From: Rossellomorea aquimaris
GTDB lineage: Bacteria; Bacillota; Bacilli; Bacillales; Bacillaceae_B
Direction: 5' to 3'
DNA length: 64,000 nucleotides
Assembly (NCBI RefSeq): GCF_000935355.1
Contig: NZ_JXZC01000004.1
Span: 186,001-250,000, forward strand
Below the pieces are notes generated by a model. It saw only the letters and a program-made list of their open reading frames with translations. It searched no databases and was not told the DNA's origin. Shown here one piece after another: positions 8,417 through 17,050 of this stretch. The stretch's first letter is position 1; each line of letters begins with the position of its first letter. A program made the translations under genes and the position numbers.

Positions 8417-9442
8417 ATGGTTACAATCTATGACTTAGCAAAACGCACTGGGTTTTCCAGTACGACAGTTTCTAAAGCCCTAAACAATTACACAGATGTG
8501 AGCCAAAAAACGAAGCAAAAAATCCTGGATGCAGCAGCTGAAATGGGTTATTTGCCAAATGCCCACGCTCAGTCTTTATCGACAAAGAAATCCTGGACGA
8601 TCGGTGTAATGTTCGCTGAGGACAATGAGGTCGGGATGAAGCATCCTTTCTTCAGCGCCCTTATTGAAAGTTTCCGGAAGCATGTAGAACGGGAAGGGTA
8701 TGATTTAATCTTTGCTTCTCGTAATCTGCGAAATCGGGATACTAGTTATTTAGAACATTTTTTATACCGTGCTGTGGATGGAATTGTCGTGATTTGCTCA
8801 GACCCTAACGATCCGCAGGTACAAGACATGATTAACAGTCATTTACCCATCGTCGTGATCGACATGAGCAATCAGAACTGCAGCGTTGTCTATTCCGACA
8901 ATATTGAGGGTGGGAAGTTGGCTGTGAATTATCTTCATTCACTGGGCCACAAGAGAATCGCTCATATTTCAGGAGATCCCAAGATTGATGCAGGAGCACA
9001 AAGAATAAAAGGGTTTTCTAAGGCCATGAATGATTTAAACCTTCCGATTCATCAAGAATACCTGGTGAGTGGTGGAATGTTTTCCATTGAAGAAGGAAAA
9101 AGAGCGATGGAATCACTCCTCTCCCTTGACATATTGCCGACTGCTGTCTTTGTAGCAGGTGACCATATGGCCATTGGGGCGATGGAAGCCATTAAAGAGA
9201 AGGGCTTGAAAATCCCTGATGACATCTCAGTGATTGGTTATGATGACATTGAAATGTCCGCTTATGTTACACCGAAACTCACTACGGTCAGACAAGATAC
9301 GGACCGGATCGGCACACGTGCCGGACACTTATTGATTAAACAAATCATTCAAAAAAAGAAACTTTTAACAACAGAGATCATTCCGGTAGAGTTGATCATT
9401 AGAGATTCTTGTACAGCAATAAAAAAAGAAAAAAATACTTAA
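8417..9442 (+). CDS. LacI family transcriptional regulator
   Basis: Protein of 341 residues: an N-terminal LacI helix-turn-helix (residues 3-22, IYDLAKRTGFSSTTVSKALN), hinge helix, then a periplasmic-binding-protein-like sensor domain containing VDGIVVICSD, GHKRIAHISG and IPDDISVIGYDDIEMSAY. The frame is open further upstream, but the start at 8417 is preferred because AAGAGGAG precedes it and the DNA-binding domain begins right there. It lies immediately upstream of a sugar ABC/GH1/GH30 operon, and similar palindromes occur before lacI itself (8386) and before the operon (9461, 9497), so it is the likely local repressor, released by a glucoside or its breakdown product. Confidence 0.9.
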   Translation: MVTIYDLAKRTGFSSTTVSKALNNYTDVSQKTKQKILDAAAEMGYLPNAHAQSLSTKKSWTIGVMFAEDNEVGMKHPFFSALIESFRKHVEREGYDLIFASRNLRNRDTSYLEHFLYRAVDGIVVICSDPNDPQVQDMINSHLPIVVIDMSNQNCSVVYSDNIEGGKLAVNYLHSLGHKRIAHISGDPKIDAGAQRIKGFSKAMNDLNLPIHQEYLVSGGMFSIEEGKRAMESLLSLDILPTAVFVAGDHMAIGAMEAIKEKGLKIPDDISVIGYDDIEMSAYVTPKLTTVRQDTDRIGTRAGHLLIKQIIQKKKLLTTEIIPVELIIRDSCTAIKKEKNT

Positions 9443-9457
9443 TTTTTATTTTTTAGT

Positions 9458-9485
9458 AATTCCGAAACCGGTTTCGGAATTTTTA
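9458..9485 (+). terminator. palindrome: lacI terminator and possible operator
   Basis: A perfect 24-bp palindrome (core TCCGAAACCGGTTTCGGA, 9461-9478) followed by TTTTTATA. As RNA it forms a terminator hairpin for lacI; as DNA its GAAACCGGTTTC core matches the LacI-family operator shape. Confidence 0.7.
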
Positions 9486-9496
9486 TAAGAAAGAAA

Positions 9497-9512
9497 TCGA
9501 AACCGCTTTCGA
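9497..9512 (+). promoter_or_regulatory. LacI-type operator of the glucoside operon
   Basis: TCGAAACCGCTTTCGA, a near-palindrome 32 bp upstream of the binding-protein start, related to CGAAAGCGCTTTCG before lacI. It is the best candidate site for control of the operon. Confidence 0.7.
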
Positions 9513-9543
9513 AACTATATTTAAATTAGAACAAAGGGGGATA

Positions 9544-10860
9544 ATGATGAAAAAGTTTTTAGGAATATTTATGACGCTTGTACTGCTGGCAGGGGTGTTG
9601 TCAGCTTGCTCCGGAGATTCAAAATCATCGGGCAGTTCAAAAGATAAAGATGTAGATTTGAAGGTTTGGTCATTCACGGATGAGTTAAAGAAACCGATCA
9701 CGAAGTTTGAAGAGAAAAATGGTGTGAAGGTTGAATTGACGATTGTTCCGATTGCCGATTACCCGACGAAATTAAAGCCGGTACTTGAAAGTGGTGTGGG
9801 AGCACCGGATGTATTCACGGGTGAAATTGCTTTCCTTAAACAGTGGGTTGACGCCGGCTATTGGGAGAATTTATCGGAAGATCCTTACAATGTGAATGAA
9901 ATCAAAGATAAATACGTCCCTTACGTATTCGACTTAGGAAAAGATAAAGACGGAAATGTAAGAGCATTATCATGGCAGACGACTCCTGGCGGAATCTTCT
10001 ATAAAAGAAGCATCGCGAAAGAAGTGCTTGGTACAGATGATCCAACCGAGGTAGGAAACATGATGAACTCAATGGACAATGTATTCAAAGTGGCTGAAAA
10101 GATGAAGGAAAAAGGCTACAGCATGTTCCCGGATGAGGGCTCTATCCGCTGGTTCTCTCAAGGAAATAATCCACAACCATGGGTGAACGACAAGAATGAG
10201 CTGCAGCTGACAGATGAAAAGATCGCGTATATGGATTCAGCGAAGAAACTTCGTGAGAACAACTATACAGCTCTTGCTGCTGAGTGGTCTCCATCATGGT
10301 TCGAAGCGATGGATAAGCCGATCAAAATGAAAGAAAACGGTAAAGAGAAAGAAACAGAAGTATTCTCTTATGTTCTTCCGACTTGGGGACTTCACAGCGT
10401 CCTGAAAACGAATGTTAAAGAAACAGCCGGAGACTGGGCTGTGACTAGTGGACCAAGCCCGTACTTCTGGGGTGGAACATGGTTAGGGGTTTACAACAAA
10501 TCAGAAAACAAAGAACTTGCATATGACTTTGTAAAAATGATGACACAGGAAGATGAGTTCCTGACGGATTGGGCGAAGGAAACAGGAGATGTCCTCTCTT
10601 ATCTACCAGTTACCAATGAAATTAAAGATGATTTCAGTGACGAATTCCTTGGCGGTCAAAATAACTATCAATTCTTCCTTGAGCAAGCGAAAGAAATCGA
10701 GCCTGGTATCGTAACGAAATATGACCAACAGCTTGATACGTTCTATGGAAATGCTGTTCAACAGTACGTTGACGGGAAGAAATCAAAAGAAGAAGCCATT
10801 AAAGAATTTTATAAAAAAGCACAAAACGCATATCCGGACATAAAAGTACCAAAAAATTAA
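9544..10860 (+). CDS. sugar ABC transporter substrate-binding lipoprotein
   Basis: Family-1 extracellular solute-binding protein of 438 residues. It has a lipoprotein signal with lipobox LSAC (Cys22), a Ser/Lys-rich linker, then the binding-protein fold (VWSFTDELKKPITKFEEKNG, a GAPDVFTGEIAF-like block and aromatic residues likely to stack on sugar). Tethered outside the membrane, it delivers an oligosaccharide to the two permeases encoded next. RBS AAAGGGGG precedes tandem ATGs at 9544 and 9547; either could be used. The downstream GH1 and GH30 genes suggest a beta-glucoside or gluco-oligosaccharide ligand, an inference from context. Confidence 0.9.
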   Translation: MMKKFLGIFMTLVLLAGVLSACSGDSKSSGSSKDKDVDLKVWSFTDELKKPITKFEEKNGVKVELTIVPIADYPTKLKPVLESGVGAPDVFTGEIAFLKQWVDAGYWENLSEDPYNVNEIKDKYVPYVFDLGKDKDGNVRALSWQTTPGGIFYKRSIAKEVLGTDDPTEVGNMMNSMDNVFKVAEKMKEKGYSMFPDEGSIRWFSQGNNPQPWVNDKNELQLTDEKIAYMDSAKKLRENNYTALAAEWSPSWFEAMDKPIKMKENGKEKETEVFSYVLPTWGLHSVLKTNVKETAGDWAVTSGPSPYFWGGTWLGVYNKSENKELAYDFVKMMTQEDEFLTDWAKETGDVLSYLPVTNEIKDDFSDEFLGGQNNYQFFLEQAKEIEPGIVTKYDQQLDTFYGNAVQQYVDGKKSKEEAIKEFYKKAQNAYPDIKVPKN

Positions 10861-10933
10861 CAAGAAAAAAATCCAGGGCAGGTGGCATGGAACCGTGCCA
10901 TCTGTCAAATCTATCAACTAGGGGGGCTGGGGA

Positions 10934-11833
10934 ATGAAGAAAGTAGATCGTTTTGGTTATCTGTTTATCGCCCCGTTTTGGATCATCTTTTTAATATTTA
11001 GCATTTATCCCGTTGCGCTGACATTCTACTACAGCTTTACGAACTATACAGGAAGCGGGACAGCAGAAGTTGTCGGTCTTGCCAACTATACCCGTTTACT
11101 CACGGACAGCTATTTTGTGGAAGCGTTTTTTAACACATGGAAAATTTGGGGAATCAATTTTGTCCTGCAAATCGGGCTTGCCCTTGTACTCGCATTAATC
11201 TTCTCTGATATGAGAATGAAGTTGAGAGGTTTGGCATTTTTCAGATCGATCTTTTATTTACCTAATTTAATTACGATAAGTTCGGTCGCTCTGCTGTTTG
11301 GTATTCTACTGGACTGGCAGCACGGATCATTAAATATGATTCTATTAAATATAGGTCTTATATCAGAACCGATTAATTGGTTGAACGAGCCCGCGACTGC
11401 ACAGCTATCTGTATCCCTGATCCTTACCTGGATGTGGTTCGGTCATTCGTTCATTGTCGTCATGGCGGGGGTTTCAGGAATATCGAAGGACTACTATGAG
11501 GCTGCACTGATCGACGGAGCAAACAGATGGCAGACCTTTACGAAAATCACGATTCCTTTATTAAAACCAATCTTACTTTATATCATGATCACGTCCCTGA
11601 TCGGCGGCCTTCAGCTGTTTGATCTGCCGATGCTTCTGACAGACGGAATCGGTTCTCCGGATGGATCACTGAATACCATGGTGTTATATCTGTACAATCA
11701 GGCATTCAAGTTTAACAATTATGGATACGCATCAGCTGTCGCATATGGATTGTTTGTCATTACCTTGATCTTCTCGGCGATTGTCTTCAAAGGGATGTAT
11801 GGAAATGAACGCAAACAAGCAAGGAAGGTGTAA
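10934..11833 (+). CDS. sugar ABC transporter permease 1 (MalF-like)
   Basis: Membrane protein of 299 residues with six predicted helices and the ABC-permease EAA loop (YYEAALIDGANRWQTFTKIT) that docks to the ATPase. It begins KVDRFGYLFIAPFWIIFLIF, typical of carbohydrate-uptake family 1 permeases. ATG start behind a G-rich RBS (AGGGGGGCTGGGG). It follows the binding protein by 73 bp and is followed by the second permease after 3 bp. No ATP-binding subunit is encoded nearby, so a shared MsmX-type ATPase elsewhere is expected. Confidence 0.9.
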   Translation: MKKVDRFGYLFIAPFWIIFLIFSIYPVALTFYYSFTNYTGSGTAEVVGLANYTRLLTDSYFVEAFFNTWKIWGINFVLQIGLALVLALIFSDMRMKLRGLAFFRSIFYLPNLITISSVALLFGILLDWQHGSLNMILLNIGLISEPINWLNEPATAQLSVSLILTWMWFGHSFIVVMAGVSGISKDYYEAALIDGANRWQTFTKITIPLLKPILLYIMITSLIGGLQLFDLPMLLTDGIGSPDGSLNTMVLYLYNQAFKFNNYGYASAVAYGLFVITLIFSAIVFKGMYGNERKQARKV

Positions 11834-11836
11834 AGC

Positions 11837-12754
11837 ATGTTGGGAAAAACAGCCGTTGAAAAAAATGTACCGGCACAAAAGGTAGAAAAACAAAAGCCAG
11901 AACTTTTGCCGCATGAGTCCAAACTAAAGACCAGAATTACCATTGTGAAAAGCATCATCTATACCCTTCTTGTATTGATGGCGATTGTTTGCTTCATCCC
12001 ATTCCTTATGATGCTTGTGAATGCCACAAGATCAAATGAAGCGATACTTTCAGGATTCACGTTGATCCCCGGCAGTTCTATCGTCGAAAACTATACCACG
12101 ATGATGGAATACGTAAACATTTGGTCGGGGTTCAAGAATAGTCTGATCATCTCTGTCCTTACGACTTTATTATCAGGGTATTTCTCAGCTTTGACTGCCT
12201 ATGGATTTGCCTTTTACACATTCAAGGGAAAGAATTTCTTGTTCGTCTTCATGCTTGTGATGATGATGGTTCCCGGGCAATTGGGGCTGATCGGATTTTA
12301 CGAATTGAGTAAGAACCTGGGGATACTGGATTCCTTCATCCCACTGATCGTTCCGGCCATAGCAAGTCCGTTCGTCGTATTCTTCTTAAGACAATACATC
12401 CAGACGACGCTTCATCCAAGTTTAATCGAAGCAGCCCGTATTGATGGGGCAAGTGAGTTCAAAATTTTCCATACCGTGGCGATTCCGATCATGATGCCGG
12501 CAGTTGCAACGATGTCGATCTTCACGTTCATCGGATCATGGAATAACTACATCATGCCACTCGTGATCCTGTTCTCGCCTGAAAAATATACGTTGCCAGT
12601 ATTAATGGGATTCTTAAAGGGATCTCAGGTAGCACAAAACTTAGGTTCAATGTATTTAGGGATTGCCATTTCTGTTGTACCAATCATGATTGCCTTTTTA
12701 TTCCTGTCCAAATATATCGTAAACAGCATTTCAGCAGGATCAATCAAAGAATAG
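11837..12754 (+). CDS. sugar ABC transporter permease 2 (MalG-like)
   Basis: Membrane protein of 305 residues with six predicted helices and an EAA loop (IEAARIDGASEFKIFHTVAI). A 35-residue hydrophilic N-terminal extension rich in Lys/Glu precedes the first helix. It begins three bases after permease 1, with GGAAGGTG as RBS, so the two are translationally linked and form the heterodimeric channel. The gene continues into the GH1 gene 15 bp downstream. Confidence 0.9.
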   Translation: MLGKTAVEKNVPAQKVEKQKPELLPHESKLKTRITIVKSIIYTLLVLMAIVCFIPFLMMLVNATRSNEAILSGFTLIPGSSIVENYTTMMEYVNIWSGFKNSLIISVLTTLLSGYFSALTAYGFAFYTFKGKNFLFVFMLVMMMVPGQLGLIGFYELSKNLGILDSFIPLIVPAIASPFVVFFLRQYIQTTLHPSLIEAARIDGASEFKIFHTVAIPIMMPAVATMSIFTFIGSWNNYIMPLVILFSPEKYTLPVLMGFLKGSQVAQNLGSMYLGIAISVVPIMIAFLFLSKYIVNSISAGSIKE

Positions 12755-12769
12755 AGGAGAGAATGACAT

Positions 12770-14137
12770 ATGCATTTTGATAAAACATTTACCTTTGGAA
12801 CCGCCACATCATCGTATCAAATCGAAGGTGCCCATAATGAAGGAGGAAGAACTCCTTCCATTTGGGATATGTTCTGTGACATTCCTGGAAAAGTATATAA
12901 GCAGCACAATGGTGATGTCGCATGTGATCACTATCACCGATTCGAAGAAGACATCCAGCATATCAAACGACTGGGAGTGGATACGTATCGTTTCTCCATT
13001 GCCTGGCCGCGAATCTTTCCTGAAAAGGGTAAGTACAATAAGGAAGGTATGGACTTTTACAAAAACCTTGCAAAAAGACTTCAGGAAGAAGGCATCAAGC
13101 CTGCGGTGACACTGTATCACTGGGACTTACCGGTGTGGGCCCATGAAGAAGGCGGATGGGTCAATCGTGAATCCGTACAATGGTTCCTGGAGTATGCAAG
13201 AGCGTGCTTTACAGAGCTTGATGAAGTAGTCGATTCTTGGATCACTCATAATGAGCCATGGTGCGCAGGGTTCCTCGGTTACCATCAAGGGGTCCATGCA
13301 CCGGGCCATACCAACATGGATGAAGCAGTGAAAGCTGTCCACCATATGTTGTTATCACACGGGAAAGCGGTGGAAATGCTGAAAAAAGACTTCCAATCCC
13401 AAACGGATATCGGGATCACGTTGAACCTGTCACCGGTTTACCCTAATACGGATTCCGTGAACGATCTTCTTGCTGCAAACAATGCGGACGGTTACTCGAA
13501 CCGCTGGTTCCTTGATCCGGTATTCAAGGGAGAGTATCCGAAAGACATGATGAATTTATTTTCAAAATATGTCCATTCCTATGACTTCATTAAAGAAGGG
13601 GATATGGAACTGATTTCAACAGAATGTGATTTCTTCGGTATCAACTATTATAGCCGCGGGATCGTCGAGTTCAGTGCCGCAAGTGACTTCTTGCACAAAG
13701 GAGCCTACTCTGATTATGAGAAGACAGGGATGGGCTGGGATATCGCGCCGAATGAATTCAAAGACCTCATCCGCCGCCTGAGACTGGAATATACGGATCT
13801 GCCAATCTATATTACGGAAAATGGAGCGGCCTATGACGATGTTTTGGAAAATGGAAGAGTACATGATCACGATCGTGTGAACTACTTGAACCTGCATCTT
13901 CAAGCGGTATCTGATCTGAATGAGGAAGGCATGAACATCCAGGGTTATTATTTATGGTCCTTGATGGATAACTTTGAGTGGAGCTTCGGATATGATAAGC
14001 GATTTGGCATCCTTTATGTCGACTTCAATACGCAGGAGCGGATCTGGAAAGACAGTGCCTTCCGATATGCAGAAATCATCCGGGATCATAAAGGGAAGCA
14101 TGGCCTTCACACAAATGCTGAGGAAGTTGCACAATGA
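12770..14137 (+). CDS. GH1 family beta-glucosidase
   Basis: Cytoplasmic glycoside hydrolase family 1 enzyme of 455 residues, the usual length. Landmarks: FTFGTATSSYQIEGA at the N-terminus, HWDLP at 118-122, acid/base Glu162 in HNEPW, and nucleophile Glu350 in YITENGAAYDD. The last repeat has YYLWSLMDNFEWSFGYDKRFG, whose Glu/Trp residues bind the glucose moiety; the FGYDKRFG form fits non-phosphorylated beta-glucosides rather than 6-phosphoglycosides (which usually have Ser-x-Lys-Tyr there), consistent with ABC rather than PTS uptake. RBS AGAGGAGAG. Its stop overlaps the next start (ATGA), showing coupling with the GH30 gene. Confidence 0.92.
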   Translation: MHFDKTFTFGTATSSYQIEGAHNEGGRTPSIWDMFCDIPGKVYKQHNGDVACDHYHRFEEDIQHIKRLGVDTYRFSIAWPRIFPEKGKYNKEGMDFYKNLAKRLQEEGIKPAVTLYHWDLPVWAHEEGGWVNRESVQWFLEYARACFTELDEVVDSWITHNEPWCAGFLGYHQGVHAPGHTNMDEAVKAVHHMLLSHGKAVEMLKKDFQSQTDIGITLNLSPVYPNTDSVNDLLAANNADGYSNRWFLDPVFKGEYPKDMMNLFSKYVHSYDFIKEGDMELISTECDFFGINYYSRGIVEFSAASDFLHKGAYSDYEKTGMGWDIAPNEFKDLIRRLRLEYTDLPIYITENGAAYDDVLENGRVHDHDRVNYLNLHLQAVSDLNEEGMNIQGYYLWSLMDNFEWSFGYDKRFGILYVDFNTQERIWKDSAFRYAEIIRDHKGKHGLHTNAEEVAQ

Positions 14138-15471
14138 ATGCAAAGCAAGTAAAGGTGATTTTGACAGCTAAAGGTACAGGAGATCGGTTCTCAGAAAAAG
14201 AACCGGTTTCTTTTTCTGAAGGTCTCGCTTCTACCCGCATAGAGCTTGAGCCAGAGCGTAAATATCAGGAAATGTTGGGGTTTGGCGGCGCGTTCACAGA
14301 AGCTGCGGCTCACAGCCTTTCCCTCATCAGCCCCGAAAAAAGGAAAGAGATCATTCAACGTTACTTCGATCCGATAGAGGGGTTGGGCTATCGTTTCGGT
14401 AGAACACATATCAATAGCAGTGATTTCTCATTAGGGAATTATTCGTATGTGGAAGATGGAGATACTTCGTTAGAGAGCTTTTCCATCGAACGGGAGAAGA
14501 AGCTTGTGATTCCCTTTATTCGAGAAGCGATGGAAGTGGCAGGGAGAGAGCTTTCCATTGTGGCATCCCCATGGAGTCCTCCTTCATGGATGAAGACGAA
14601 CGGCGAAATGAACAATGGCGGGAAACTTTTATCAGAGTATGAAGCTGTTTGGGCCGACTATTATTCAAAGTACATAGAAGCGATGGAAGAAGAGGGGATC
14701 CGGATCTGGGGAGTTACGATCCAAAACGAACCTGAAGCAAAGCAGGTGTGGGATTCTTGTCTATATACGGGAGAAGAAGAGCGCGACTTTATCAAAAACC
14801 ATCTAGGTCCGACCCTGGCGGAAAATGGCCATGATGATGTGAAGGTCATCATTTGGGATCATAATCGTGATGTGATTTATGAGCGTGCCCATGCTGTGTT
14901 ATCTGATCCTGAAGCAGCTAAATACGTCTGGGGAACAGGTTTGCACTGGTATGTATCCGAGGAGTTTGAAAATCTTTCTAAAGTGCATCATGCTTTTCCG
15001 GACAAGCATCTGATTTTTACAGAAGGGTGCATGGAAGGCGGGGTCCAAGTAGGTTCATGGGATACCGGTGAGAGGTATGGCAGGAATATCATCGGTGACT
15101 TGAACAATTATCTTGAAGCCTGGATTGATTGGAACCTGGTATTGAATGAAGAAGGCGGACCCAATCATGTAGGGAATTATTGTGATGCGCCTGTTATTGT
15201 CGATACAGTTAAGGATGAGGTTCACTACAACAGCTCTTATTATTACATCGGTCATTTTAGTAAATATATCAAAGAGGGAGCGAGACGTATCGGGTGTCAG
15301 GTTTCCAATGACTCCATACTGGCCACTTCCTTTGAAAATCCAGACGGGGAAATCGTAGTGGTTGCGATGAATTCGAATAATGGGAATGAAGAAATTTCGA
15401 TATCGTTTGCAGAGGGATCGATGTCTACAACACTTCCTTCTCATTCTATAGCTACACTTATTATTAGATAA
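14134..15471 (+). CDS. intracellular GH30 family glycosidase
   Basis: Protein of 445 residues of the glucosylceramidase/GH30 family: GFGGAFTEAAAHSL near residue 49, SPWSPPSWMKTNG at 145-157, acid/base Glu199 in TIQNEPE, nucleophile Glu297 in IFTEGCM, and a C-terminal beta-domain (IVVVAMNSNN). It has no signal peptide, so unlike xylanase or secreted beta-1,6-glucanase members it acts on imported oligosaccharides. Family members cleave beta-glucosides, beta-1,6-glucan or beta-xylosides; with a GH1 enzyme and ABC importer, gentio- or other beta-gluco-oligosaccharides are a plausible substrate (inference). It starts within the ATGA overlap with GH1 and ends the operon. Confidence 0.88.
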   Translation: MNAKQVKVILTAKGTGDRFSEKEPVSFSEGLASTRIELEPERKYQEMLGFGGAFTEAAAHSLSLISPEKRKEIIQRYFDPIEGLGYRFGRTHINSSDFSLGNYSYVEDGDTSLESFSIEREKKLVIPFIREAMEVAGRELSIVASPWSPPSWMKTNGEMNNGGKLLSEYEAVWADYYSKYIEAMEEEGIRIWGVTIQNEPEAKQVWDSCLYTGEEERDFIKNHLGPTLAENGHDDVKVIIWDHNRDVIYERAHAVLSDPEAAKYVWGTGLHWYVSEEFENLSKVHHAFPDKHLIFTEGCMEGGVQVGSWDTGERYGRNIIGDLNNYLEAWIDWNLVLNEEGGPNHVGNYCDAPVIVDTVKDEVHYNSSYYYIGHFSKYIKEGARRIGCQVSNDSILATSFENPDGEIVVVAMNSNNGNEEISISFAEGSMSTTLPSHSIATLIIR

Positions 15472-15478
15472 AAGATTG

Positions 15479-15508
15479 AAAGCAGTCCTTGAGTGGGCTG
15501 CTTTTTGT
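15479..15508 (+). terminator. intrinsic terminator of the glucoside operon
   Basis: AAAGCAG and CTGCTTTTT pair around a short loop, with a T-run, 8 bp after the GH30 stop. Confidence 0.75.
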
Positions 15509-15600
15509 TTCGAAAATAGATAGCCTGGCAGCCCCTTTACATATTACCCGGACAACCATCATAGAATAGACCATCTAAAATAAAGGCAGGGTGCAAACAA

Positions 15601-16917
15601 ATGAGTGTGTTTTTAAGAGGTACGTTGGTACTGGTGGTGACGGCTTTTTTAGGTGAGTGTCTGGAGTTTGTGATCAATATCATTTTGGCTCGTGAGCTTG
15701 GGGAAGCAGGTCTCGGAACGTATATGTCGATCCTGCCGACTGTGTTTCTGATTGTGATTTTATCAAGCATGGAGCTGCCGATCAGTCTTTCCAAGTTCTT
15801 TGCCGAACGGGAAGAAAAGTATCATCGGGGCATGCTTCACTATGCTTTTCGATTTGCGGTCATCACGACGTGCATTCTCTTGATTCTAATGGTTCTTATA
15901 TATGCCTGGACCCCTTTGTTTGAAGGGTACCATCCGGGGATTCGCTGGCTTATTTTGATTGTGATTCCCATTGTTGCGTTTACCTCGATTACGAGAGGGT
16001 ATTTTATGGGGATCCAGCAGATGGGCAAAATTGCAGTGGCCAATTTTCTGCGTAAAGGAATTCAGCTGTTTTTATTAGTTTCGATCTATAATTTTCTATC
16101 GTTTGGCATCAATACGTCAATCTTCATAGCCCTTGGGACACTGATTGCCAGTGAAGCGGTCGTTTTTGTTTATTTAATTCATGCTTACGTTCTCGAAATT
16201 AGGGGTAAAAGAAAGAAGAGCCATTCTTCATTATCAACAATTGAAATGAGAAAGTCAGTATTATCTGTGTCGATACCGACGACAGTGCTGCGGATTTTCC
16301 ACGCTCTCACCCATGCGGTTCAGCCATTCTTGATTAAATGGGCGTTAGTTCTTTCAGGTATGGGGACGCTTGAGGCGAATGAGCATTTCGGGATGCTGGC
16401 CGGAATTGCCCTTACTATCGGCTTCTTCCCATCGTTTATCGCCTTTTCGATGTTGATCGTGTTAATTCCGACTGTATCGGAAAAAGTCTCATCTAAGGAC
16501 TTTGATGGGATCCTGACCCATCTTAAGCAGGTCATGTGGATTACATTAGGTTATGGTGTGCCTGCAGTATTCATATATTATTTGCTTGGGGACTACATTA
16601 CAGAAAGATTCTTTCATTCTGTGGCATCGGCCTATTATCTGAAGCTGCTGTGGCCGTATTTTCTTTTTCATTTCCTGGTGTTTCCTCTCCAAGCCTTTTT
16701 AATCGGATTTGGATTGGTGAAGGATGCTCTTCTTCATACCATATGGTCGAGTGTATTTTCCTTTACATTGATTTATTTGCTTGGATCCCGTTTTGGAATG
16801 GATGGAGTCATTATTGGCATGAATGCTGGTGCCGTTCTGATCGCCATGCTTCATTACTTTACGATCTGCAGGGAATTGGAAACGACTCTCTGGTTAAAAT
16901 CAGCAATAAAAATGTAA
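15601..16917 (+). CDS. SpoVB/YkvU-like oligosaccharide flippase family protein
   Basis: Polytopic membrane protein of 438 residues with 12 or more hydrophobic segments. The N-terminus (RGTLVLVVTAFLGECLEFVINIILARELGEAGLG) is the polysaccharide-synthesis/MOP-superfamily signature shared with SpoVB, YkvU and MurJ-related flippases. Such proteins move lipid-linked sugars across the membrane; SpoVB is needed for spore cortex. A specific sporulation role here is inference. The RBS is weak (GGCAGGG). The gene stands alone between a terminator and the antiporter gene, on the same strand. Confidence 0.75.
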   Translation: MSVFLRGTLVLVVTAFLGECLEFVINIILARELGEAGLGTYMSILPTVFLIVILSSMELPISLSKFFAEREEKYHRGMLHYAFRFAVITTCILLILMVLIYAWTPLFEGYHPGIRWLILIVIPIVAFTSITRGYFMGIQQMGKIAVANFLRKGIQLFLLVSIYNFLSFGINTSIFIALGTLIASEAVVFVYLIHAYVLEIRGKRKKSHSSLSTIEMRKSVLSVSIPTTVLRIFHALTHAVQPFLIKWALVLSGMGTLEANEHFGMLAGIALTIGFFPSFIAFSMLIVLIPTVSEKVSSKDFDGILTHLKQVMWITLGYGVPAVFIYYLLGDYITERFFHSVASAYYLKLLWPYFLFHFLVFPLQAFLIGFGLVKDALLHTIWSSVFSFTLIYLLGSRFGMDGVIIGMNAGAVLIAMLHYFTICRELETTLWLKSAIKM

Positions 16918-17050
16918 ACTATACAAAAACGGATGTGCCCTTTTGAACTTATTTTTTTGCACGGAGAGGGACCATTCTTTTATTCTGGTAACAGGTACAT
17001 ACTATCTACTGTTATGATGGCTTATTTCATAACCTTCAAAGGAGAAAGCT

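Noticed and set aside
9461..9512. cre sites for CcpA before the glucoside operon
   Set aside because: The palindromes resemble cre but fit the symmetric LacI-type operator better, and the adjacent LacI gene gives a simpler explanation. Overlap with CcpA control is still possible.
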